Shown here piece after piece: positions 6,535 through 14,744 of a stretch of DNA of 64,000 nucleotides. A program made the translations under genes and the position numbers. The DNA is from Ulvibacter litoralis (GTDB lineage Bacteria; Bacteroidota; Bacteroidia; Flavobacteriales; Flavobacteriaceae). The stretch spans positions 744,001-808,000 of the forward strand of contig NZ_FNBA01000002.1 of assembly GCF_900102055.1 (NCBI RefSeq), read 5' to 3'. The notes under the pieces were generated by a model. That model saw only the letters and a program-made list of their open reading frames with translations. It did not search any database and was not told where the DNA came from. Numbering within the stretch: position 1 is the first letter of the stretch; each line of letters begins with the position of its first letter.

Positions 6535-9453
6535 TTATCTATTGATAGCTTCGTAAATTACTTCTTGAATATTACTCCGTAAATTACTTCCTATTATTTT
6601 TCTGTTTTCAGCATTTGGATAGGTTCTATTTGATAAAAATACATACACAAGATCTTCTTCCGGATCTGCCCAGGTAAATGTTCCTGTAAATCCGCTATGA
6701 CCAAAACTTGTCATAGATACACAACCACAGGTTGGACCAGATTCTCCTAATTGTGGTTTATCAAAACCAACTCCTCTACGCACTTTATCTTCACAATAAT
6801 AGCACGTATTAAACGCCTGCATTGTTTCTGGACCAAAGTACCTTCTATCGCCATAAAATCCATCCCATAGATACATTTGCATAATTTTTGCAACATCGTT
6901 TGCATTGCTAAACAATCCTGCATGGCCACTTACTCCTCCTAACATTGCTGCTCCTTGGTCGTGAACATAGCCATGAACTTTCTGCTTTCTAAAATAATTA
7001 TCCTCTTCAGTAGGAACGATATCGGCTTTTGAAAATTTTTCTAAGGGCAAATAGGTCGTGTAATTGGCACCTAATGATTCTAATAAATTACGCTGTACGA
7101 TATTTTCTAGTTTGTTTCCGTAGAATTCTTCGAGGTACTTTTTTAGAATGTAATACGGCAAATCACTATACTTATAACTCAATCTATTTCGCAATTCACT
7201 AGTACGGATTTGTTCAAAAATACTATCCTTAAAATCTTTACGCATGTACATATTTTCAGCCACTGGAATATTAAAATCTCCTGTAAATGTTTTTGAATAA
7301 TACGTACTTGATGGTCCGCCACTCACCGAGTCTAAAGTAGTGGCATAAAAAGGAATCCAAGCTTTAAGACGCGCATAGTGAGACAACATTTCACGAATGG
7401 TAATGTGTGCCTTATTAGACGTTTTGTACTCCGGTAAAATTTCTGAAAGTTGCGTATCCATTGTAATTACGTCCCTATCAAAAAGCTCCATAATTAACGG
7501 TGTTGTCGCTAAAATCTTTGTTAAAGAAGCGACATCATAAATGTCATTATCTTTTACCGAATTCTTTCTACTTTGTGTGTGGTATCCAAAATTCTTCGAA
7601 TAAATAACTTTTCCTCTTCTAGCAACTAGAATCTGGGCTCCTGGCATCATATCGCCCCACAAACCAACACGTGCAAGAGAATCAATCTTTTTTAAACCGT
7701 AACTACTTACCCCCACACTCTCTGGTGTACCGTATTGAAGTCTTTTTAATAGTTCTGTTTTAAGACCCGTACCTACCGGAAAATCTTCTCCAACAGAAAC
7801 AGGAAGTGTTCCTTTGGCGGCTCTTGCTCCAAAAATAAGTTGAGCAGAAAGCTCTTGAGTTATTTTACTGTTTTGATACGAAACAATAATTGCTTCAAAA
7901 TTAGCTGTTGTTTTGAGGTCTAATAATGCATAAGGTCTTGCAAAAACATCTAAAATTACTTTGTTGGTTCGCGCTATTTCATAAATCCAAACAAGTTCTT
8001 TTTCTGAAAATTTGTAACTCTTCCAAGGATTGTCGTTCGATTTATGAAACCCAATAATAACACGATCGTAATATTTTAACTTATCGATATAACTATCTAA
8101 GCTATTGGCTTTAATCCAATCTACTTTAGCGTACTTATCTAACTGATTCAAAAAGTCTTGTCCAGAGTCATCGCCAAAATTAACGTAGGCTATTTTAGTA
8201 TCTTGTAGTTGTCGAATGGGTAAAATATCTTCTGTGTTTTTTATCACTGTAAGTGCATTTTCCATTACTTCTTCATACAACACATCATCTAATACTGTAT
8301 TTAAGTCATCTACAATAAAGCTAGTTATCGTTGGTTTGTAGTTGTTTAATCCAACTTTGTATTTTGCGAATAAAATCTTTTTTACAGAATGTAGTAAGCG
8401 ATCTTCAGTAATAATCCCTTCTCGGTAGGCATTCACCAATAAATCGTGTGCCTTCGGAATATCTTCAGGAATTAACAATATATCATTACCCGCCAAAAAA
8501 GCTGCTAAATCCACTTCACCTGGCTCTTTAAAATCTGCCGCGCCTTTCATATTTAAAGCATCCGTAAATACCAGTCCGTTAAAACCAAGTTTCCCTTTCA
8601 AGAGGTTGGTTACAATTTCTTCGGAAAGTGATGATGGGTAATTATGCCTCGGTTCTAACGAAGGAACATTTAAGTGTGCTACCATCACACTTGAAAGACC
8701 TTCACGAATCAATCGTTTGTATGGGTAGAGTTCGATACTGTCAATTCGTTCTTTTGAAAAGTTGATAGTAGGTAAGGTTTTATGCGAATCGGTATCGGTA
8801 TCACCATGTCCCGGAAAATGTTTTGCATTGGCTAAAACCCCCGCGCTTTGCATTCCGCGAATAAAGGCAAGGGATTTTTCGGTAACATTATCTCTATCTT
8901 CTCCAAACGATCTATTTCCTATAATTGGGTTTTCAGGATTGGTATTAATATCTACCACAGGCGCAAAATTAATTTGCATTCCCATTCGTTTTGTGTGTTC
9001 TCCAATACGGCGCCCCACTTTTTCAACAATACGGTTATCGCTTATAGCTCCAAGTGTCATATTCCAAGGAAACGCATAGGTAGAATCCAAACGCATGGCG
9101 AGCCCCCATTCGGCATCCATAGCCATTAGTAAAGGAATTCGAGAGAGTTCTTGATATTCATTACTAAGCTTCGCTTGTTGTTTCGGTCCCCCTTTTGAAA
9201 AGATAACTCCACCAATATATTGATTTTGAATAAGCTCTTTAATTTTATCGGTATTGGCTTTGACGTCGTTTGAAAAAATAACAGGCATAAACAGCTGCCC
9301 TATTTTTTCTTGAAGCGACATGTTACCATAGATGCTATCAACCCATTTTTGTTGATTTGCGAGGTCGTCTTGTACTAATAACGGATTGATTTGTTGCGAA
9401 AAAGTAGTCGCACAAAGAAAGAGTATTAAAAGAGTAGCAACGTTTTTTTTCAT
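6535..9453 (-). CDS. GH3 beta-N-acetylglucosaminidase-like / serine hydrolase fusion
   Basis: A 972-residue exported protein (signal peptide 1-19). The N-terminal half is glycoside hydrolase family 3 of the NagZ type: the KHFPGHGDTDTDSH loop carries the Asp222/His224 dyad and TDALNMKG carries the nucleophile Asp298. Residues about 590-970 form a beta-lactamase/penicillin-binding-like serine hydrolase with SLTK (Ser643, Lys646), a YSD element and HSGFTGT near the C-terminus. NagZ enzymes release GlcNAc from muropeptides; the second domain suggests a linked peptide or ester cleavage. This two-domain architecture is known in Bacteroidota. It sits between a 161-residue conserved protein and bshA, 19 bases behind the former. 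Both active sites look intact. Confidence 0.88.
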   Translation of the reverse strand: MKKNVATLLILFLCATTFSQQINPLLVQDDLANQQKWVDSIYGNMSLQEKIGQLFMPVIFSNDVKANTDKIKELIQNQYIGGVIFSKGGPKQQAKLSNEYQELSRIPLLMAMDAEWGLAMRLDSTYAFPWNMTLGAISDNRIVEKVGRRIGEHTKRMGMQINFAPVVDINTNPENPIIGNRSFGEDRDNVTEKSLAFIRGMQSAGVLANAKHFPGHGDTDTDSHKTLPTINFSKERIDSIELYPYKRLIREGLSSVMVAHLNVPSLEPRHNYPSSLSEEIVTNLLKGKLGFNGLVFTDALNMKGAADFKEPGEVDLAAFLAGNDILLIPEDIPKAHDLLVNAYREGIITEDRLLHSVKKILFAKYKVGLNNYKPTITSFIVDDLNTVLDDVLYEEVMENALTVIKNTEDILPIRQLQDTKIAYVNFGDDSGQDFLNQLDKYAKVDWIKANSLDSYIDKLKYYDRVIIGFHKSNDNPWKSYKFSEKELVWIYEIARTNKVILDVFARPYALLDLKTTANFEAIIVSYQNSKITQELSAQLIFGARAAKGTLPVSVGEDFPVGTGLKTELLKRLQYGTPESVGVSSYGLKKIDSLARVGLWGDMMPGAQILVARRGKVIYSKNFGYHTQSRKNSVKDNDIYDVASLTKILATTPLIMELFDRDVITMDTQLSEILPEYKTSNKAHITIREMLSHYARLKAWIPFYATTLDSVSGGPSSTYYSKTFTGDFNIPVAENMYMRKDFKDSIFEQIRTSELRNRLSYKYSDLPYYILKKYLEEFYGNKLENIVQRNLLESLGANYTTYLPLEKFSKADIVPTEEDNYFRKQKVHGYVHDQGAAMLGGVSGHAGLFSNANDVAKIMQMYLWDGFYGDRRYFGPETMQAFNTCYYCEDKVRRGVGFDKPQLGESGPTCGCVSMTSFGHSGFTGTFTWADPEEDLVYVFLSNRTYPNAENRKIIGSNLRSNIQEVIYEAINR

Positions 9454-9472
9454 ATTCCAACTATTACAAAAA

Positions 9473-9958
9473 CTATGCTAGGAAACGATTGTGCCAACTT
9501 TCTTTAGCTGGTACTTCCCAATTTTCTAAGTATTCCTCTTTGGTATTTACTAGGTTGTTAAAAACCACTGTATTTGGCGATACAGATCTGGCTTTTGCCA
9601 TTTTTCTGAAATCTGAAAGAGATTTATGTGCAATGAATTCACCGTTGTAAAAAGTGACATTCATTTTATCCAATAAATCTACTTCTAGTTCTTGTTCTAA
9701 CGATTGAATAAACCGCACTGAAGCATCAATACTACATCCTGAAGCGGAAGCGTTTACTTGATTCAGTCCGAAAACGATAAAGCGATTGTACTTAATCTCA
9801 TAACCTGCTTCTAAATCGGTACCATGAGCAGTCCATTGTTCTAAGAAAGCTTCAATTTTTGGAGTAATTGCCGCTACTTCTTCGTCGGATAATTTCCTAT
9901 TTGATTGGTATACCCAGATTCGAGAATCGTCGGGTAAATTTTTAAATTCGGTCAACAT
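9473..9958 (-). CDS. Conserved Bacteroidota protein of unknown function
   Basis: A 161-residue soluble protein starting MLTEFKNLPDDSRIWVYQSNR. Homologues in flavobacteria are often labelled ABC transporter ATPase, but the sequence has no Walker A, Walker B or ABC signature, so that label is not supported. One Cys (GCSIDASVRF) lies mid-protein. It follows the Cys-rich Fe-S subunit by three bases and shares the operon with both Fe-S subunits, which suggests a role linked to them. Function unknown. Confidence 0.8.
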   Translation of the reverse strand: MLTEFKNLPDDSRIWVYQSNRKLSDEEVAAITPKIEAFLEQWTAHGTDLEAGYEIKYNRFIVFGLNQVNASASGCSIDASVRFIQSLEQELEVDLLDKMNVTFYNGEFIAHKSLSDFRKMAKARSVSPNTVVFNNLVNTKEEYLENWEVPAKESWHNRFLA

Positions 9959-9961
9959 ATT

Positions 9962-10753
9962 TTATAATTCCTCTGCATTAGCAATCATTTCGGCTACATC
10001 CATCACTTGTACATCGCCTTCTCTTTCTTTTCCTTTTACTCCATCTGTCATCATTGTATTACAAAATGGACATCCAGCAGCAATAATATCGGGTTTCGTC
10101 TCTAAAGCTTCTTCGGTACGTTCAATGTTTATATCTTTTGAACCTGGCTCTGGCTCTTTAAACATCTGTGCACCACCGGCTCCACAACATAAACCACGAG
10201 TTTTGCAACGTTTCATTTCAACGAGCTCCACTTCTAATTTTGCAAGTAATTCACGAGGTGCTTCATATTCACCGTTTGCTCTTCCTAAATAACAAGGATC
10301 GTGAAATGTAATACGCTTTCCTTTAAATTTTCCACCTTCAACTTTCAAACGACCTTCATTCAGTAAGGTTTTTAAAAATTGCGTATGGTGCATTACTTCA
10401 TAATTACCCCCTAATTCAGGATATTCATTTTTAATGGTATTGAAACAATGTGGACAAGCAGTAACAATTTTCTTTACTTCGTAGGCATTTAAAACTTCAA
10501 TGTTCCCCATGGCCTGCATTTGAAATAAAAACTCATTTCCAGCACGTTTTGCAGGATCTCCAGTACAACTTTCTTCAGTACCTAAAACGGCAAACTCTAT
10601 ATTTGCTTTGTGTAATAACTTTACAAAGGCTTTTGTAATTTTTTTTGCTCGATCATCGAAACTTCCTGCACATCCAACCCAGAATAACACTTCTGGTTGT
10701 TTTCCTTCTGCCATATATTCGGCCATTGTTGGCACTTTAATCGCTTCACTCAT
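9962..10753 (-). CDS. CCG-domain (HdrB/GlpC-type) Fe-S oxidoreductase subunit
   Basis: A 263-residue cytoplasmic protein with two cysteine-rich CCG domains. The first has Cys28 (WVGCAG) and Cys100/Cys103 (CPHC). The second has Cys154 (HDPCYLG), Cys189-Cys190 (CCGAGG) and Cys228/Cys231 (CPFC). In HdrB such motifs bind noncubane Fe-S clusters and act in disulfide reduction or electron transfer. Its partner is the membrane ferredoxin-type subunit encoded two genes upstream. Together they resemble an HdrDE- or GlpC-like electron-transfer pair linked to the quinone pool. The real substrate is unknown. Confidence 0.88.
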   Translation of the reverse strand: MSEAIKVPTMAEYMAEGKQPEVLFWVGCAGSFDDRAKKITKAFVKLLHKANIEFAVLGTEESCTGDPAKRAGNEFLFQMQAMGNIEVLNAYEVKKIVTACPHCFNTIKNEYPELGGNYEVMHHTQFLKTLLNEGRLKVEGGKFKGKRITFHDPCYLGRANGEYEAPRELLAKLEVELVEMKRCKTRGLCCGAGGAQMFKEPEPGSKDINIERTEEALETKPDIIAAGCPFCNTMMTDGVKGKEREGDVQVMDVAEMIANAEEL

Positions 10754-10785
10754 ACTTTTAAATTATCCTATTATTAGTGCTGTAC

Positions 10786-11220
10786 TTATTCTTCAAAAAC
10801 TTGGATGGTCACTTTTTTATCTACTAGGTCGGTAAATTTTCCTTTGTAGCGCGTTGCTTTTACCAAGTGATTGTCTACCCAATGGTAATTACCACCACGT
10901 GGTTTTCCCATTAATAAAGAGTGGTATTTAAAACCGCTTTCTTTAAGCCAAGTTTCAGTTACTTCCCTATGAGCTTCGGTACGTGAGGTGAAAAAACATA
11001 TAATATGTCCTTCGTCATACCATTTATTTAATGTTTTTAATGCATCCGGAAAAGGCTCGCAAGTAACCATGCGTTCAGGCTCTTCATTAGGAACATCTTC
11101 GGTAATGGTACCGTCAATATCTATTAAGTAATTTTTGATTCCTTCAGGTAAAACTGGGCTTACGTGTTCACCACTTTCAACTTTGTCGTGTAATATTTTT
11201 TCTACTTCTTCTTTTTTCAT
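10786..11220 (-). CDS. HAD-superfamily phosphatase-like protein
   Basis: A 144-residue protein from the ATG at 11220 (start MKKEEVEK). A 17-residue upstream extension would run into the preceding gene and is less likely. HAD motif I is DIDGTITED, with nucleophile and acid Asp in DxD; motif II is FFTSRTE and a late Lys/Asp pair lies in KGKFTDLVDKK. It is a small cap-less HAD enzyme. It lies two bases behind the ferredoxin-type subunit and 32 bases ahead of the CCG subunit, interrupting the Fe-S pair, an order I believe is conserved in flavobacteria. Substrate unknown; older databases sometimes call relatives phosphoheptose isomerase, which the motifs do not support. Confidence 0.82.
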   Translation of the reverse strand: MKKEEVEKILHDKVESGEHVSPVLPEGIKNYLIDIDGTITEDVPNEEPERMVTCEPFPDALKTLNKWYDEGHIICFFTSRTEAHREVTETWLKESGFKYHSLLMGKPRGGNYHWVDNHLVKATRYKGKFTDLVDKKVTIQVFEE

Positions 11221-11222
11221 AA

Positions 11223-12545
11223 TTAAGCTTCGTTTTTCCAATTTAAACGATCCATTTGGTTGAAAGGCCACGGAGCTCCGTTATTTTCAATATTGGTCAT
11301 TGTTATATTCAATTCGTTTGGTGCTGCAGATTGCTCCATAACTAAGTACTGACGCATTTCCATGATAATAGACAATGGATCTATGCTTACTGGACAAGCT
11401 TCTACACAGGCATTACATGTGGTACATGCCCACAATTCTTCGGTAGTAATATAATCGCCTAATAATTGCTTACCATCAGGTTTAAATTCTCCGTTTGCAT
11501 CAATGTTTTTACCTATCTCTTCGATACGATCTCTCGTATCCATCATGATTTTACGAGGCGATAATTTTTTTCCAGTCTGATTGGCGGGACATTCGCTCGT
11601 ACAACGTCCGCATTCGGTACAGGTGTAAGCGTTTAGCAATTGTATCTGACTTAAATCTAATGCGTCACTAGCTCCAAATTTTGCGGGCACTTCTGCACCT
11701 TCAGCTGGCGCTGCAAAAGGATCGGCATTTGGATCCATCATTAATTTTACCTCGTTTGTTACAGCTTCGTTGTTTTTAAATTTTCCTTTTGGCACCACTT
11801 TTCCGAAGTAAACATTAGGAAACGCCAACATAATATGCAAATGCTTCGAGAAGTATAAATAGTTTAAGAAGATTAATATTCCAAGAATATGCAACCACCA
11901 AGCAGTACGTTCAATGATAATAAGTGTAGCTTCAGAAAAACCTTCAAAAAGAGGTGAAATAAAGCTACTTATAGGAAACATTCCTGCTTTTGTGTAATGA
12001 GCAGCATCTATTGCTTGTAGTTGTTGGTCGGCAGCATTCATGGTTAGAAACAATATCATTAATACCATTTCAATGTATAAGATAATATTACCGTCACTTT
12101 TAGGCCATCCTTTCATTTCTGAAGACCAAAAACGCTTTATCTTTTTTACATTTCTTCGAATCCAAAAAACAGTAACTCCAAATAATACTAAGAATGCAAG
12201 TACTTCAAAAATTGCGATTAGATAGTCATAGGTCACTCCTAGAAAAGAAAGTACACGATGCGTTCCGAACAGTCCGTCGATGATAATTTCTACAACTTCA
12301 ATATTAATTATGATAAAACCAACATATACAAAAATGTGCAATATTCCTGAAACAGGACGTACCACCATTTTTGATTGTCCCATTGCAATTCGAATCACAT
12401 TATTAATACGTTGTTTTTTGTCGCCTAAAGGGCCAATTTCTTGACCAAGTTTGATGTTTCGTATTACCTTACGAATGTTTTTTGTGAAATAGCCTATACC
12501 AGCTACTAAGGCGATTAAGAATAGTATGTTAGGAATGTACTGCAT
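11223..12545 (-). CDS. Membrane-anchored 2x[4Fe-4S] electron-transfer protein
   Basis: A 440-residue protein with about five membrane segments in residues 1-235 and a cytoplasmic dicluster ferredoxin domain. The first cluster uses Cys309, 312, 315 and 319 (CTECGRCTSECP), the second Cys374, 377, 380 and 384 (CTTCNACVEACP). The membrane part resembles heme b or quinone-binding NarI/HdrE-type domains, with His residues at 70, 96, 219 and 235-237 as possible heme ligands. It probably carries electrons between the quinone pool and the CCG subunit at 9962-10753. The stop of this gene is two bases from the HAD start and its own start is three bases from the mlaD stop. Confidence 0.87.
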   Translation of the reverse strand: MQYIPNILFLIALVAGIGYFTKNIRKVIRNIKLGQEIGPLGDKKQRINNVIRIAMGQSKMVVRPVSGILHIFVYVGFIIINIEVVEIIIDGLFGTHRVLSFLGVTYDYLIAIFEVLAFLVLFGVTVFWIRRNVKKIKRFWSSEMKGWPKSDGNIILYIEMVLMILFLTMNAADQQLQAIDAAHYTKAGMFPISSFISPLFEGFSEATLIIIERTAWWLHILGILIFLNYLYFSKHLHIMLAFPNVYFGKVVPKGKFKNNEAVTNEVKLMMDPNADPFAAPAEGAEVPAKFGASDALDLSQIQLLNAYTCTECGRCTSECPANQTGKKLSPRKIMMDTRDRIEEIGKNIDANGEFKPDGKQLLGDYITTEELWACTTCNACVEACPVSIDPLSIIMEMRQYLVMEQSAAPNELNITMTNIENNGAPWPFNQMDRLNWKNEA

Positions 12546-12548
12546 ATA

Positions 12549-13499
12549 TTATTGGTTGGGATCTTCTGGAGTTGTGTATTCTTTTTGTTTTTTTCCGAAA
12601 ACTGATATATGAACGTATCGTTTTGGATTCAGTTTTACATCCTGAAGTAGTTGTTCTAGTTGTTTTGAAGCGCCTTCTAAATTATTATAAAGTGCATCAT
12701 CTTTAAGTAGTTTTCCTACACTTCCCTCTCCATTATCTATACCTGTCGCTATACCGTCAAGTTTTGAAATTACATGTTGTAAGTCGGTAACAAGCTTCCC
12801 TGTTTCTAATTGTGCAAGTGAATCTGAAAGTTTAGAGAAATTAGAAGACATGTCGTCTAAATTTGTAAACGTACGATCTAATTTTTCGGTGTTATTAGCT
12901 AATAATGTATTCAATTTACTAGATGCCCCATTGAAAGAACTCATTGTTGCATTCAAATTTTTAATGGCGTCTTTAAGATTCACACGTGTTTCTTCATCTA
13001 AAATATCTGAAACACCAATTAACACTGTATCTAAAGTAGCTAACGTTACATTTACCTTTTTTTCTAAAGGTCCAAGAGCTTTGGTAACGGCATCTAACAT
13101 ACCGCCTTCAATTTCACCACTAAGGGTATCTCCCGACTTTGCGATATTATTAACGTCGTATTCTGGAAAAATTCCTAATGATTTTCCGCTAATTAATCCG
13201 GCACTATAGATACGTACTTTACTATCTCTTGAAAAAACGAAGTCGTCGTCCAACGTAAACTTTACTACAAGTCCACCCGTATTATTGGCAAAATTGATAT
13301 CATTTACTTTTCCTACGTTTAGTCCGTTTATAGTTACGGGAGCAGATTTTGCAAGGCCTTCTACATTTTTATATTTCACATAAAAATAACGACTATCCTG
13401 TAATAGATTAGTCCCTTTTAAAAAGCTATATCCAAAGATGAACAATAGAATTGCTCCTATGGCAAGTATTCCTGTTTTTACTTCTCTTGTGAGTCTCAA
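12549..13499 (-). CDS. MlaD/MCE-domain protein
   Basis: A 316-residue inner-membrane protein with an N-terminal anchor (about residues 8-27), an MCE domain (about 35-115; VTINGLNVGKVNDI and GKSLGIFPEYD) and a long helical region (140-275) typical of the coiled or lipid-tunnel part of MCE proteins. The family shuttles lipids across the periplasm with an MlaE-type permease and MlaF-type ATPase, neither of which is in the window. It sits between the amidase (55-base gap) and the Fe-S operon. Confidence 0.9.
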   Translation of the reverse strand: MRLTREVKTGILAIGAILLFIFGYSFLKGTNLLQDSRYFYVKYKNVEGLAKSAPVTINGLNVGKVNDINFANNTGGLVVKFTLDDDFVFSRDSKVRIYSAGLISGKSLGIFPEYDVNNIAKSGDTLSGEIEGGMLDAVTKALGPLEKKVNVTLATLDTVLIGVSDILDEETRVNLKDAIKNLNATMSSFNGASSKLNTLLANNTEKLDRTFTNLDDMSSNFSKLSDSLAQLETGKLVTDLQHVISKLDGIATGIDNGEGSVGKLLKDDALYNNLEGASKQLEQLLQDVKLNPKRYVHISVFGKKQKEYTTPEDPNQ

Positions 13500-13554
13500 A
13501 GGGGTCTTGTTTTAGATTCCAACAAATTTAGACATAAATATAGAGAAATCTGAG

Positions 13555-14676
13555 TTATTTATCTTCAGATTTTAAGACTTCCGAAAGTTTGAGCTGTTCG
13601 CCGTTTTTGAAGGCAACCACAAAGCAAGAAGAATATCCTTTTTCTTGTGCAAAAGCTTTCATTAACTGAATTTTATTGTAATCGGAAGTCGCTCCATAAT
13701 AGTATTTGTATAAGTTTTTTTCTTGTGCTCTACTTATATCTTTTAACCCTTTGAAGTTGTATGGTTTTGTTTCAAGTTTCGAACTACTCGCTGCTAATTG
13801 CACTTTAAACGTAACATCCTTATATATCTTTTCTTCAGCAGTTTCAATGGCTTTATCAATTTCATCTTGTGTTATTACAGGATTTTGCGAATCGATAGTC
13901 GCTAATTGAATGTTTTTCTTATAAGTTAAAATAGCATCCGATATAGCTTCAGCCATTTCCTTTTGTCCTTTAGTAGAGTCTAAATAAGCGCCTTCTTTTT
14001 TATTGGTTAAAAAACCTGTTTCAATCAACACACTAGGCATATAGCTTTGGTGCAATACAATAAAACCTGCTTGTTTTACACTTCGATCTTTACGTTTTAG
14101 TTTGTGCACAAAATTATTTTGCACCAAACTAGCTAACATAATACTTTGATCTAAGTATTCTTCTTGCATTAAAGTTAAACCAATAAATGTTTCAGGAGAG
14201 TTAGGGTCATACCCTGCATAATTCTCTTTGTAGTTTTCTTCTAATAATATTACCTCATTTTCTTTTTTAGCGACTTCCATATTCCGCTTATTTCCATGAA
14301 GTCCTAACACAAAGGTTCCTGCTCCGTATGCTTGCGACGTATGTGAATCGCAATGTACAGACACAAAAAGATCGGCATCTGCCCTATTTGCAATGGCTCC
14401 ACGTTCAAAAAGCTCTACAAAAACGTCTTTTTTACGTGTATAGATCACTTTTATATTCGGATCTTTCTCTAATACAGCTCCAATTTTCAAAACAATGCTT
14501 AAGGCTATATCAGCTTCTTTGTACCCATTTCCTCTATTTCCCGGGTCGTGTCCGCCGTGTCCAGCATCTAACACTACAATAAATGGTTTTGTATTGGTAT
14601 ACGTAGTTGCCTTAATTGAAAATATAGTAGTTGTTAAAAAAAACAATACTAAAAAATGTAATAATCTCGTTTTCAT
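13555..14676 (-). CDS. N-acetylmuramoyl-L-alanine amidase (Amidase_3)
   Basis: Periplasmic zinc amidase that removes the stem peptide from peptidoglycan. It has a signal peptide (1-23), then the catalytic domain about 30-255: zinc ligands His40 (DAGHGGHDPG), Glu54 (KEADIA) and His108 (VHCDSH), and catalytic Glu219 (LIETGFLTN). The C-terminal 90 residues (FKVQLAASSSKLETKP onwards) look like a SPOR-type peptidoglycan-binding module. It heads the minus-strand run that ends with bshA and is divergent from lptD with a 68-base spacer, a pairing I believe recurs in Bacteroidota. Confidence 0.93.
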   Translation of the reverse strand: MKTRLLHFLVLFFLTTTIFSIKATTYTNTKPFIVVLDAGHGGHDPGNRGNGYKEADIALSIVLKIGAVLEKDPNIKVIYTRKKDVFVELFERGAIANRADADLFVSVHCDSHTSQAYGAGTFVLGLHGNKRNMEVAKKENEVILLEENYKENYAGYDPNSPETFIGLTLMQEEYLDQSIMLASLVQNNFVHKLKRKDRSVKQAGFIVLHQSYMPSVLIETGFLTNKKEGAYLDSTKGQKEMAEAISDAILTYKKNIQLATIDSQNPVITQDEIDKAIETAEEKIYKDVTFKVQLAASSSKLETKPYNFKGLKDISRAQEKNLYKYYYGATSDYNKIQLMKAFAQEKGYSSCFVVAFKNGEQLKLSEVLKSEDK

Positions 14677-14744
14677 ATAGAATAAACGCTAGTTGAAAGT
14701 TGATATTTTAAAAAATCGGATTTTAAAAACACAGCCCAAAAAAT

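Noticed and set aside
9473-9958. Database-style label ABC transporter ATPase
   Set aside because: No Walker A, Walker B or ABC signature is present.
11221-11271. N-terminal extension of the HAD protein
   Set aside because: It overlaps the coding end of the Fe-S gene; the ATG at 11220 fits operon spacing.
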